A DNA stretch of 12,829 nucleotides from JAYELX01 sp964544065 (lineage in GTDB: Bacteria > Chloroflexota > Anaerolineae > Anaerolineales > UBA11858), in the NCBI GenBank assembly GCA_964544065.1, contig CAZJBA010000087.1, forward strand, positions 1 through 12,829, given 5' to 3'. The notes beneath the pieces are model-generated. The model saw nothing but the letters and a program-made list of their open reading frames with translations. It was not told the origin of the DNA and did no database searches. The position numbers and the translations under genes were made by a program. Shown in pieces: positions 6,579-12,829 of the stretch. Positions within the stretch are counted from its first letter, which is position 1. The number at the start of each line of letters is the position of its first letter.

Positions 6579-6617
6579 AGCCCCGCGCGAGTACACTTGG
6601 CGCGGGGCTTTTTTTTT
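6579..6617 (+). terminator. Intrinsic terminator after greA
   Basis: A perfect 10-bp GC-rich stem, AGCCCCGCGC (6579-6588) and GCGCGGGGCT (6600-6609), with an 11-base loop runs into nine T (6609-6617). It starts about 20 bases after the greA stop and ends before lysS. An upstream GGGGC (6563-6567) could pair with GCCCC (6580-6584) and compete with the terminator stem, so partial read-through into lysS is conceivable. Confidence 0.9.
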
Positions 6618-6664
6618 GAAAGCACCTGAGCAATCATGAGGTTCTATCGGGAGTGAAAGCATTT

Positions 6665-8188
6665 ATGGTCACAGACTTTTCCAAACTAGAGCAAATCAGA
6701 ATAGAAAAAATAAAACAGATCCAGGAAGACGGCATTGAACCCTACCCGTCTCGAGCGGAACGCACTCACACCAGCCAGGAAGCGATTGAGTCCTTCGAGA
6801 CTATCGAGGCTGACGAAGAGGCCGAACCGATCCAGGCAATTCTGGCGGGCCGGATTCGCTCGATGCGACCGATGGGCAAGATCACGTTCGCTCACATCGA
6901 AGACGGCGATGGGCGCATCCAGCTTTTCTTCCGGGCCAACAACATCGGAGAAGAGCAAGTCAAATTCTTCAATCAATCCTTCGACCTGGGAGATTTCATC
7001 CAGGCCAGCGGGGAGATCTTCCGCACCCGTAGCGGCGAGGTGACCCTGTGGGTTGAAAGCTTCCACATGTTGGCAAAAGCGATCACGCCCCTGCCGGCGG
7101 CCAAAGACGAAGTCGTCGACGGCGAGGTGGTGCAACATGCTTCTCTGACCGACCCCGAAACGCGCTACCGCCAACGTTACGCCGATCTGGCCGTCAACGC
7201 CGATGTGCGCGAGATGTTCCGTACCCGCACAGCGATCACACGGGCGCTCCAAAGCTTCCTGGACGAACGCGGCTTCATCGAAGTCGAAACCCCCATTTTA
7301 CAGCCCATCTACGGCGGCGCCGCGGCGCAGCCTTTCGTCACCCATCACAACCAACTCAAGCAGGACTTGTACTTGCGCATCTCGTTTGAGCTTTATCTCA
7401 AGCGCCTGCTGGTGGGCGGCTTCGAACGCGTCTACGAAATCGGGCGCGACTTCCGTAACGAAGGCGTTTCTTTCAAGCATAACCCTGAATTCACCCAATT
7501 GGAGTTCTACTGGGCTTACGCCGATTATTTGCAGGTCATGGAGCTGACCGAGCAGATGGTCGCCTTTGTGGCCGATCAAGTGCTTGGAACGCGCACACTC
7601 ACCTATCAGGGCCAAGAGATCAATTTCGATCCGCCCTGGGAACGGATCGAGCTTCGTCAAGGAATCCTCGACGCCATCGACATCGACATTGAGGCGCATC
7701 CCGAAAGGGAGAGTCTGGTCGCGGCAATCGAGGCACGAGGCCTGGAAATGGAAACAGAGAATCAGGCCCGCGGCAAGTTGATCGACACCTTGATCGGCAA
7801 TTATCTCGAGCCAAATTTGATCCAACCGACGTTTCTCTACAATTACCCCCGTGACATTTCGCCGCTGGCCAAAAGCATCCCCGGCAACCCGCAAACCGTG
7901 GAGCGGTTCGAGGGCTTCATCGGCGGGATAGAACTTTGCAACGCTTTCACCGAGTTGAACGACCCGCTCGACCAGGAGCAGCGTTTCCTGGAAATGGGTC
8001 GGGCCTATGATCCCGAGGACGATGAACACCACCCTATGGATGAAGATTATCTGCGTGCCATGCGCTACGGGATGCCTCCCAACGGCGGATTCGGCCTGGG
8101 CATCGACCGGTTGGTCATGTTGCTCACCGATCAGAGCAGCATCCGCGAGGTGATCTTGTTCCCCCACCTGCGCAGCAAGGGGGATTGA
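6665..8188 (+). CDS. lysS: Lysine--tRNA ligase, class II
   Basis: This enzyme charges tRNA-Lys with lysine via lysyl-adenylate. The 507-residue protein has an N-terminal OB-fold anticodon-binding domain (about 55-140, including AGRIRSMRPMGKITFAHIED) and a class II catalytic core. Motif 1 is around GFIEVETPIL (204-213). Motif 2 is FERVYEIGRDFRNEG (253-267), followed by HNPEFTQLEFYWAYADY. Motif 3 is GFGLGIDRLVMLLT (475-488), ahead of the IREVILFPHLR ending. The usual motif 2 form is EINRNFRNEG; EIGRDFRNEG is a mild variant that keeps the ATP-binding arginine. Start choice is uncertain: ATG 6665 gives the usual N-terminus, with GGGAG 11 bases upstream, while an in-frame GTG at 6653 would add four residues. 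It follows the greA terminator by about 50 bases, so either read-through or an unseen promoter drives it. Confidence 0.96.
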   Translation: MVTDFSKLEQIRIEKIKQIQEDGIEPYPSRAERTHTSQEAIESFETIEADEEAEPIQAILAGRIRSMRPMGKITFAHIEDGDGRIQLFFRANNIGEEQVKFFNQSFDLGDFIQASGEIFRTRSGEVTLWVESFHMLAKAITPLPAAKDEVVDGEVVQHASLTDPETRYRQRYADLAVNADVREMFRTRTAITRALQSFLDERGFIEVETPILQPIYGGAAAQPFVTHHNQLKQDLYLRISFELYLKRLLVGGFERVYEIGRDFRNEGVSFKHNPEFTQLEFYWAYADYLQVMELTEQMVAFVADQVLGTRTLTYQGQEINFDPPWERIELRQGILDAIDIDIEAHPERESLVAAIEARGLEMETENQARGKLIDTLIGNYLEPNLIQPTFLYNYPRDISPLAKSIPGNPQTVERFEGFIGGIELCNAFTELNDPLDQEQRFLEMGRAYDPEDDEHHPMDEDYLRAMRYGMPPNGGFGLGIDRLVMLLTDQSSIREVILFPHLRSKGD

Positions 8189-8249
8189 AGTAGCGTTATA
8201 ACGGTCGAACGGCACGCCGCTCTGCTACGTACCTGACTACGAGCATCGG
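8189..8249. other. Short convergent gap, nothing recognised
   Basis: The 61 bases between the convergent ends of lysS and the kinase gene contain only a 5-bp GTAGC/GCTAC pairing. No T-run terminator is seen for either gene. Confidence 0.3.
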
Positions 8250-8915
8250 TCACAAAAAGCGGCCATTCTCGACTTCTTCGGGATCGAAAACGACCTCCTC
8301 TTTGCCGGTTAATTTTTCTTTGACTTTCTCCACGATCAAAGCTAAGTGGCCATTGTGTTTGACAAAATCCATGTCATCGGCGGGGACCGTCAAGACTGGG
8401 CACAAGCGGAAATTCATGACCCAGGATTCGTACAACGCATTGAGCCGATCCAAATACTCCAAACTGATATCACTCTCATAATCTCGCCCTCGTTTCTCAA
8501 TCCGGCGTTTCAACGTCTGAACCGAGGCGCGCAGGTAAACAACCAGATCGGGCGGGGGCAGGAATTCGCTCAGCACCTGATATAGCTCTTGATAGGTAAG
8601 GTAGTCTCGCTCGGAGATTTGCCCTTGCCGGTACAGATTGTGAGCGAAGACTTCGGCGTCTTCGTACACGGTTCGATCTTGGATCACCGAGGTGGGGTGA
8701 TCGATCACCTTTCGATGGATGTGCAACCGGTGGGTTAGAAAGAAAATTTGGGAGTGAAAAGCCCAGGCGCGCATATCTTGATAAAAGTCGGGCAAATAAG
8801 GGTTTTCGGTCTCAGGTTCAAAGAATGGGTCCCAATTGAGTTCCTCACTGAGCAATCTTACCAGCGTGGATTTTCCGACCCCGATATTACCGGCGATAGC
8901 GACAAATTTTTTCAT
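8250..8915 (-). CDS. Deoxynucleoside kinase (dGK/dAK/dCK family)
   Basis: This enzyme phosphorylates salvaged deoxynucleosides to dNMPs, feeding dNTP pools. The 221-residue protein has a P-loop GNIGVGKST (9-17) and a substrate-binding Glu in FFEPETENPYL (31-41). SQIFFL carries the conserved base-binding Gln (56), DRTVYEDAEVFA (80-91) holds the DR(S/T) motif, and RIEKRGRDYE (138-147) forms the lid region. Length and motifs match bacterial deoxyadenosine/deoxyguanosine kinases; exact base preference cannot be assigned. The start is ATG 8915, supported by AGGAAGG (8925-8931 on the minus strand) 9 bases upstream. It lies 204 bases downstream of dnaN on the same strand, with a strong hairpin between them, so it is probably a separate transcript. 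A CCCC/GGGG mini-hairpin (8943-8955) sits just above the ribosome binding site. Confidence 0.93.
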   Translation of the reverse strand: MKKFVAIAGNIGVGKSTLVRLLSEELNWDPFFEPETENPYLPDFYQDMRAWAFHSQIFFLTHRLHIHRKVIDHPTSVIQDRTVYEDAEVFAHNLYRQGQISERDYLTYQELYQVLSEFLPPPDLVVYLRASVQTLKRRIEKRGRDYESDISLEYLDRLNALYESWVMNFRLCPVLTVPADDMDFVKHNGHLALIVEKVKEKLTGKEEVVFDPEEVENGRFL

Positions 8916-9073
8916 GGCGAACTACCTTCCTGAAGATCAAACCCCCTCGGCGGGGAGGTAACTTAGCAATGCTTATTGGCTTACGTATGCTCTACAGCCC
9001 ATCCCCAAGGCGCCCGCGGAAGGGTTTGAGATCGGTTTTGGGACTACGAAGTGCCATCCATTGGATTAAATCA

Positions 9074-9102
9074 GAATCCGAAGTCAAGTCGACTTCGGAT
9101 TC
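9074..9102 (-). terminator. Perfect 12-bp hairpin downstream of dnaN
   Basis: GAATCCGAAGTC (9074-9085) and GACTTCGGATTC (9091-9102) pair perfectly around a 5-base loop, 17 bases after the dnaN stop. On the minus strand it is followed by TGATTTAAT, only a weak T-tract. It may end dnaN transcription or protect the 3' end; it could also be a stand-alone palindromic repeat. Confidence 0.5.
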
Positions 9103-9119
9103 GCTTGGGTCGAAAAGTC

Positions 9120-10253
9120 TTACTGCCCAAGGTGCATAGGCATAATTACATGGAGAAAATCTTTTTCCCCCACGGGGCGGATGACTCCCGGACTGGTGCC
9201 AGTCGTCGTTTCCAAGGCTACATTGGGCGTGCGGATCACATCCAGAACCTCACGCAAATAGCGCACATTGAAAGCAATCAAAACAGGCGGGCCATCGATG
9301 GAGGCATCCACAACGGTTTGATTCGAGCCCGTCTCTTCAGATTGTCCCGAAATCTCGACCGTGCCCGGCTTCAAATCGCCGCCTGGGGTGATGCTGACCT
9401 GAGCGATCAGCGACCCTTCGCGGGCAAAAATCTCAGCCTGTTTGCACGCCTTTAGAAAAGCATCCGTTGATAGCACCGTGCGGGTATCGTGCCCTTGGGG
9501 GATAATTTGAGCGTAATCGGGGAAGGTTCCTTCAATCAGTTGAGAGACTAGCTCCGTGTTTTGGGTCCGGAAAATCACGCGCCCACTTTGAGGCGGCAGC
9601 AACATGGTGATGGTTTCACTGCCATCCATGCTGATACGGGCCAACTCGCCCAGCGAGCGGGCCGGAATCACAGCTTGAAAGTTTCGCTCAAGCGGGGAGG
9701 ATAAATTGGTCGTGCGTACCGAGAGTCGGAATCCATCGGCAGCAACAAAGGTGATCTCCTCATCTTCCACGCTCATGAGTACCCCGGTGAGAATCGGACG
9801 AGCTTCATCCGAGGAAGCTGCAAAAACGACCTGTTGAATCATGTCGCGCAGGTCATCGGCGTCAATTTCGATGCCGCCTTCCATATCCAACGTTGGCATG
9901 GGGGGGAATTCTTGGGAATCAATGCACTTCAAATCGGTGTTGGAGGTCCCACAACGAACATTCATGGTTTGGGTGCGAACGTTCAAATCCATGCTGACCT
10001 GATTGGGAGGCAACGTGCTGACCAAGTCCGTAACGGTGCGGGCCGGGACGGTGGTTGAACCCTCTTCTTCGATTTTGGCGCCGATCCAACAGGTGATGCC
10101 CAACTCCAGGTTGGTCGCTGACAGGCGCAAACGGCCTTCGTCGGTGGCGACCAAAATATTTCCCAAAACCGGCAACGTGCTGCGTGGCGACACAGCACGC
10201 GAAACAATGCCCAAACCATGGGCGAGGTTCTCTTGCAAAACGGATACTTTCAT
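9120..10253 (-). CDS. dnaN: DNA polymerase III beta subunit (sliding clamp)
   Basis: The protein dimerises into the ring that tethers replicative polymerase and other clamp clients to DNA. Its 377 residues fit the family and three-domain architecture (about 1-125, 128-250, 255-377). Visible landmarks are RSTLPVLGNILV, SATNLELGI, EFPPMP, FAASSDEARPILTGVLM, ADGFRLSVR, IEGTFPDYAQIIP, FNVRYLREVLDVI and the C-terminal VIMPMHL that lines the client-binding cleft. The start is ATG 10253, with AGGAG (10262-10266 on the minus strand) 8 bases upstream. A -10-like TATACT (10292-10297) lies upstream without a well-spaced -35. dnaA, recF and gyrB, the usual neighbours, are absent; the gene sits between a deoxynucleoside kinase and uvrC, so this is not a classic origin region. 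It may be the only clamp or one of two; the window cannot tell. Confidence 0.97.
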   Translation of the reverse strand: MKVSVLQENLAHGLGIVSRAVSPRSTLPVLGNILVATDEGRLRLSATNLELGITCWIGAKIEEEGSTTVPARTVTDLVSTLPPNQVSMDLNVRTQTMNVRCGTSNTDLKCIDSQEFPPMPTLDMEGGIEIDADDLRDMIQQVVFAASSDEARPILTGVLMSVEDEEITFVAADGFRLSVRTTNLSSPLERNFQAVIPARSLGELARISMDGSETITMLLPPQSGRVIFRTQNTELVSQLIEGTFPDYAQIIPQGHDTRTVLSTDAFLKACKQAEIFAREGSLIAQVSITPGGDLKPGTVEISGQSEETGSNQTVVDASIDGPPVLIAFNVRYLREVLDVIRTPNVALETTTGTSPGVIRPVGEKDFLHVIMPMHLGQ

Positions 10254-10336
10254 GTAGGCCTCTCCTCACGCGGTCGTTACAGATTATCTTGAGTATACAA
10301 CGAGTAGCCTAAAAATTCCAGTCAATTGAAACACCG

Positions 10337-10528
10337 GTGCACTCAAATGTTGTCCAGCAGGGTTGTGCCAGCCACCAAGGGCGGCAACGAGGACGTTGCC
10401 TAGATCGATGCAGATTGATCGATGGGCGGCAACGAGCGTTGCCTAGATCGATGTAGATTGATCTAGGCGACGTCTCGTCGGCGTTTTACCATGCAACTGA
10501 GTTTTGCTGGCTGACAACATTTGTGCAC
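10337..10528. repeat. Composite palindromic element with imperfect terminal inverted repeats
   Basis: The outer arms lie at 10337-10359 and 10505-10528. They share GTGCAC, AAATGTTGTC and CAGCA in order, with a 2-base and a 3-base indel. Inside are two direct copies of a 40-42-base unit (10379-10420 and 10424-10463), differing by one substitution and one 2-base indel. Each copy holds a 7-bp GGCAACG/CGTTGCC hairpin. A perfect 9-bp stem follows, GCCTAGATC (10441-10449) with GATCTAGGC (10460-10468), then CGACG/CGTCG (10468-10472 with 10476-10480). A further ACATTT/AAATGT hairpin (10517-10537) overlaps the right arm. No coding potential is credible here. Confidence 0.65.
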
Positions 10529-10611
10529 ACGAAATGTCTGGAACTACCTGCATGCTCCCCAACACGCATGTGTAAGGGGAAAATCTCTTCGTGTGTTGTT
10601 CATTTACGTGG

Positions 10612-10719
10612 CTAGAAAGTGCTTGCAATCGTCAAGATCGAAGGTAACAACATGGCAAGGATGATCAAAACCCCGATCACGACCATGATGGTTTGACGCG
10701 TATCTCTTCGTTTTGGCAT
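10612..10719 (-). CDS. Predicted 35-residue single-helix membrane microprotein
   Basis: I do not recognise this protein. Read on the minus strand, an ATG at 10717-10719 opens a 35-codon frame ending at TAG 10612-10614. The product has a basic, polar N-terminus (MPKRRDTRQT) followed by an almost unbroken hydrophobic stretch from about residue 11 to 32 (IMVVIGVLIILAMLLP and on), so one transmembrane helix with the N-terminus inside is predicted by the positive-inside rule. AGGAG (10728-10732), within GAGAAAGGAGA, stands exactly 8 bases before the ATG, better than most sites in this window. It lies 178 bases after uvrC and 358 before dnaN on the same strand, apparently alone. A -10-like TATCAT is seen upstream without a clear -35. 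Chance occurrence cannot be excluded, but the ribosome site plus topology makes it likely real. Confidence 0.6.
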   Translation of the reverse strand: MPKRRDTRQTIMVVIGVLIILAMLLPSILTIASTF

Positions 10720-10803
10720 CTTTGGTTCTCCTTTCTCTGAATTTTACCAATGATAGCATGAATTCTTATCGAGCGAAACACAAGTTGACCCAATCATTAG
10801 GAT

Positions 10804-10882
10804 AATCGCATTTGGAAACTAGCCCATTGAAAATAGTGTCGCTGCGAGGAGACGGCTCAATTTGATGAGTGCAAATGCGATT
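10804..10882. repeat. 11-bp perfect inverted repeat after uvrC
   Basis: AATCGCATTTG (10804-10814) and CAAATGCGATT (10872-10882) are perfect inverted copies 57 bases apart, with inner ATTGA/TCAAT arms (around 10826-10830 and 10857-10861). The right arm lies 16 bases past the uvrC stop. It might fold at the uvrC mRNA 3' end or be a small MITE-like relic; there is no T-run, so it is not a standard terminator. Confidence 0.45.
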
Positions 10883-10897
10883 GCCCGGATAAAACCA

Positions 10898-12775
10898 TCA
10901 AGCCAAATAGGCTTTAACCGTGGCAGCCAGGCGAGCGTGCATCTTTGGGGCCGCGCCCAATTCCTCTTCGCTGGCCTCGCGAATAGCGTCGATCGAGCCA
11001 AAATGTTGCAACAGGGCCTTGCGGCGAGTCGGGCCAATCCCGGGAATCTCTTCCAATTGAGAGGCAATCCCCATTTTCGAGCGACGTTTGCGATGAGCCG
11101 TGATCGCAAAGCGGTGAGCCTCGTCACGTATGCGCTGCACCAGGTACAATCCTTCCGATTTGCGCGGCAGGCGGATCGAGCGCTTCTGGCCCGGCATAAA
11201 TAATTCTTCTTCGCGTTTGGCCAGCGCCGCCACCGGCACGACATCGAACAAGCCAAAAGAATCAAGCACCTTGATTGCCCGACTCAACTGCCCCTTGCCG
11301 CCATCGACGAGCAGCAAATCCGGCAGGGAGGCAAAGGAAGGATCGGGCTTTTTGCCGTCGCCCGGAGCCTGGGTATCGATTTCTTGGGCCAGCTTCCAAC
11401 GGCGGAAACGGCGGGTGAGCGCCTCTTCCATGCTGGCGAAATCATCCGGACCCTCCACCGAGCGAATGTTAAAGCGGCGATAATGACTCTTCTGCGGCAC
11501 CCCTTGTTCGAACACAACCATGCTGGCCACCGTGGCCGCTCCCTGCGTGGTCGAAATATCGTAACACTCGATCCGCTTGGGCGCGCGGGGAAGCTCCAAG
11601 GCATCATGTAATTCGGCCAACGCCTGGGTCTGGCGATGCTCGTCGGCCTGCCATTGGGACTTCAACGCTTTCAAGGAGGCGGTCGCGTTTTCGGTCGCCA
11701 TTTCGACCAGGTCGCGCTTTTGACCTCGCCGGGGAATGGCGATCTTGACCTTCTCGCCCCCGCGCCGGGTGTTGAGCCACTTGCGAATGATCTTGGCTTC
11801 TTCGACCTGGTGGGGGAGCAATACCTGTTGGGGCACCGTGGGAGCTTGATCGTAAAATTGCTTGATGAACTCGGCCACCACTTCGGCGTTGGGAGTATCG
11901 TCGGCGCCTTCCATCAGGAAATACTCGCGTCCGATCATGCGCCCGCCGCGAATGAAAAAGACTTGCACGCAGGTATCCCGCTCGGAACGGGCCATGGCGA
12001 CCACGTCGGTGTCAGCGTAATCGCAGGACAAGACGATTCGCTGGCGCTCGACAATTTGCTGGACGGCATCCAATTGATCGCGCAGCTTGGCAGCATCCTC
12101 GAAGCGGAGTTGGTTGGCGGCCTGCTGCATTTCGGCCTGGATGCTCTCGACGACATCATCAACTTCACCGCGCAAAAACTGCTCCAACTTCTTGATCAGG
12201 CCGCGGTAGTCCTCTTTGCCGATCGCGCCGATGCAAGGCGCCGCGCACAACTTGATATCGTAATACAGACAAGCGCGCTGATCTGTGCCCGTGATGGTCC
12301 GGTTGCAGGTCAGATAGGGAAATAGCTTGCGCAACAAATCGAGGCTTTGATGGACGGCCCAAACGCTGGTATAGGGCCCGAAATAACGCGAGCCATCGTC
12401 CACCACCCGGCGGGTGACCGTCACCTTGGGGTAGGGGTCTTGCCAGTGAATTTTGATATAGGGATAGCGTTTGTCGTCTTTGAGGCGGACGTTGTAATGC
12501 GGGCGGTGCTTCTTGATCAGGTTCATCTCCAAGATCAAGGCTTCCAGCTCCGAGCCGACCACAATCCAATCGATGTCGGCGATTCGCTTGACCAACTGGC
12601 GCGTGCGCGGATTCTTTTGCGCGCTGGCATGAAAATAGGAGCGAACGCGGTCGCGCAAATTGACCGCTTTGCCCACGTAAATCACGCTGCCCTCTTCGTC
12701 TTTCATCAGATAGCAGCCGGTTTTCGTCGGGATGGTGTCTAAAATTGCCTGGAGATGTTTGGATGCGTCTACCAT
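10898..12775 (-). CDS. uvrC: Excinuclease ABC subunit C
   Basis: UvrC makes both incisions in nucleotide excision repair after UvrB marks the lesion. The 625-residue protein carries a GIY-YIG nuclease domain at about 15-95 (GCYLMKDEEGSVIYVGKAVNLRDRV) for the 3' cut. Four cysteines at 157, 169, 177 and 181 have the same 12/8/4 spacing as the iron-sulphur ligands of E. coli UvrC. A UvrB-binding UVR motif follows at about 213-240. The RNase H-like 5'-nuclease domain has Asp406 (ECYDIS), Asp491 (LVDGGKG) and His554 (DEAHRF), and tandem helix-hairpin-helix motifs lie at about 573-625. The first residue of the GIY motif is GCY here rather than the common GVY. ATG 12775 is chosen; no good Shine-Dalgarno precedes it, but TATGATAGAAT lies about 10-20 bases upstream. 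Confidence 0.97.
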   Translation of the reverse strand: MVDASKHLQAILDTIPTKTGCYLMKDEEGSVIYVGKAVNLRDRVRSYFHASAQKNPRTRQLVKRIADIDWIVVGSELEALILEMNLIKKHRPHYNVRLKDDKRYPYIKIHWQDPYPKVTVTRRVVDDGSRYFGPYTSVWAVHQSLDLLRKLFPYLTCNRTITGTDQRACLYYDIKLCAAPCIGAIGKEDYRGLIKKLEQFLRGEVDDVVESIQAEMQQAANQLRFEDAAKLRDQLDAVQQIVERQRIVLSCDYADTDVVAMARSERDTCVQVFFIRGGRMIGREYFLMEGADDTPNAEVVAEFIKQFYDQAPTVPQQVLLPHQVEEAKIIRKWLNTRRGGEKVKIAIPRRGQKRDLVEMATENATASLKALKSQWQADEHRQTQALAELHDALELPRAPKRIECYDISTTQGAATVASMVVFEQGVPQKSHYRRFNIRSVEGPDDFASMEEALTRRFRRWKLAQEIDTQAPGDGKKPDPSFASLPDLLLVDGGKGQLSRAIKVLDSFGLFDVVPVAALAKREEELFMPGQKRSIRLPRKSEGLYLVQRIRDEAHRFAITAHRKRRSKMGIASQLEEIPGIGPTRRKALLQHFGSIDAIREASEEELGAAPKMHARLAATVKAYLA

Positions 12776-12782
12776 GGTGATC

Positions 12783-12798
12783 AGATTCTATCATACCT
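12783..12798 (-). promoter_or_regulatory. Possible -10 region very close to uvrC start
   Basis: On the minus strand the stretch just before the uvrC ATG reads TATGATAGAAT, offering two overlapping -10-like hexamers (TATGAT, TAGAAT). No good -35 is seen. If used, the mRNA would begin within a few bases of the ATG, consistent with the lack of a ribosome binding site. This is speculative. Confidence 0.25.
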
Positions 12799-12829
12799 GT
12801 TTCCCCCTTCTCCACTGCGAGCAGAACGG

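Noticed and set aside
9074..9102. Attachment site or transposon end
   Set aside because: The perfect 12-bp hairpin has only a 5-base loop and sits 17 bases after dnaN, which is simpler to read as an mRNA 3' structure.
10254..10611. Replication origin next to dnaN
   Set aside because: No cluster of TTATCCACA-like boxes or AT-rich unwinding region was seen, and dnaA is not present; the palindromes fit a dispersed repeat better.
10443..10628. 61-codon minus-strand open frame upstream of dnaN
   Set aside because: It overlaps the end of the better-supported microprotein and the composite repeat, with no ribosome site and no recognisable protein character.
12165..12815. 216-codon minus-strand frame overlapping the uvrC start
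   Set aside because: It is an alternative frame of uvrC; the GIY-YIG domain is in the other frame.

Overview
This window looks like bacterial chromosome, most likely from a Chloroflexota relative (class Anaerolineae is my best guess). That placement is an inference. It rests on the character of the proteins (a CDP-alcohol phosphotransferase of the phosphatidylinositol-phosphate-synthase type directly upstream of lgt, and a short FtsK), on the greA-lysS gene pair, and on gaps packed with small palindromic repeats of a kind common in Anaerolineae and cyanobacteria. No rRNA, tRNA, CRISPR array, intact transposase or phage gene is visible. The genes are housekeeping genes; the unusual content lies in the gaps and in a few protein details.

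Layout. Positions 1-3908 hold a minus-strand block read ftsK/spoIIIE, CDP-alcohol phosphotransferase, lgt (DNA translocation, phospholipid synthesis, lipoprotein maturation). The last two genes are 3 bases apart and surely co-transcribed. A 0.5 kb gap (3909-4407) holds two families of inverted repeats. A minus-strand EamA/DMT transporter follows (4408-5328). Next comes a roughly 0.75 kb repeat-rich gap (5329-6090). It contains a MITE-like element abutting the transporter start, a short tandem array of mini-hairpins, a degraded larger inverted repeat, and then a good promoter and long structured leader for the plus-strand greA-lysS pair. A strong intrinsic terminator lies between greA and lysS.

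The right half is again minus-strand: a deoxynucleoside kinase (8250-8915), dnaN (9120-10253), a 0.64 kb gap, and uvrC (10898-12775). The gap upstream of dnaN holds a composite palindromic element with imperfect terminal inverted repeats and a 35-codon open frame (10612-10719). That frame has a near-ideal ribosome binding site and encodes one predicted membrane helix.

How the genes relate: dnaN, uvrC, the deoxynucleoside kinase and FtsK serve replication, excision repair, dNTP salvage and chromosome segregation. greA and lysS serve transcript elongation and translation. The phosphotransferase and lgt serve the membrane. No novel multi-gene system is evident. The best leads are the microprotein, a GreA with a remodelled acidic tip, and the nested palindromic elements.
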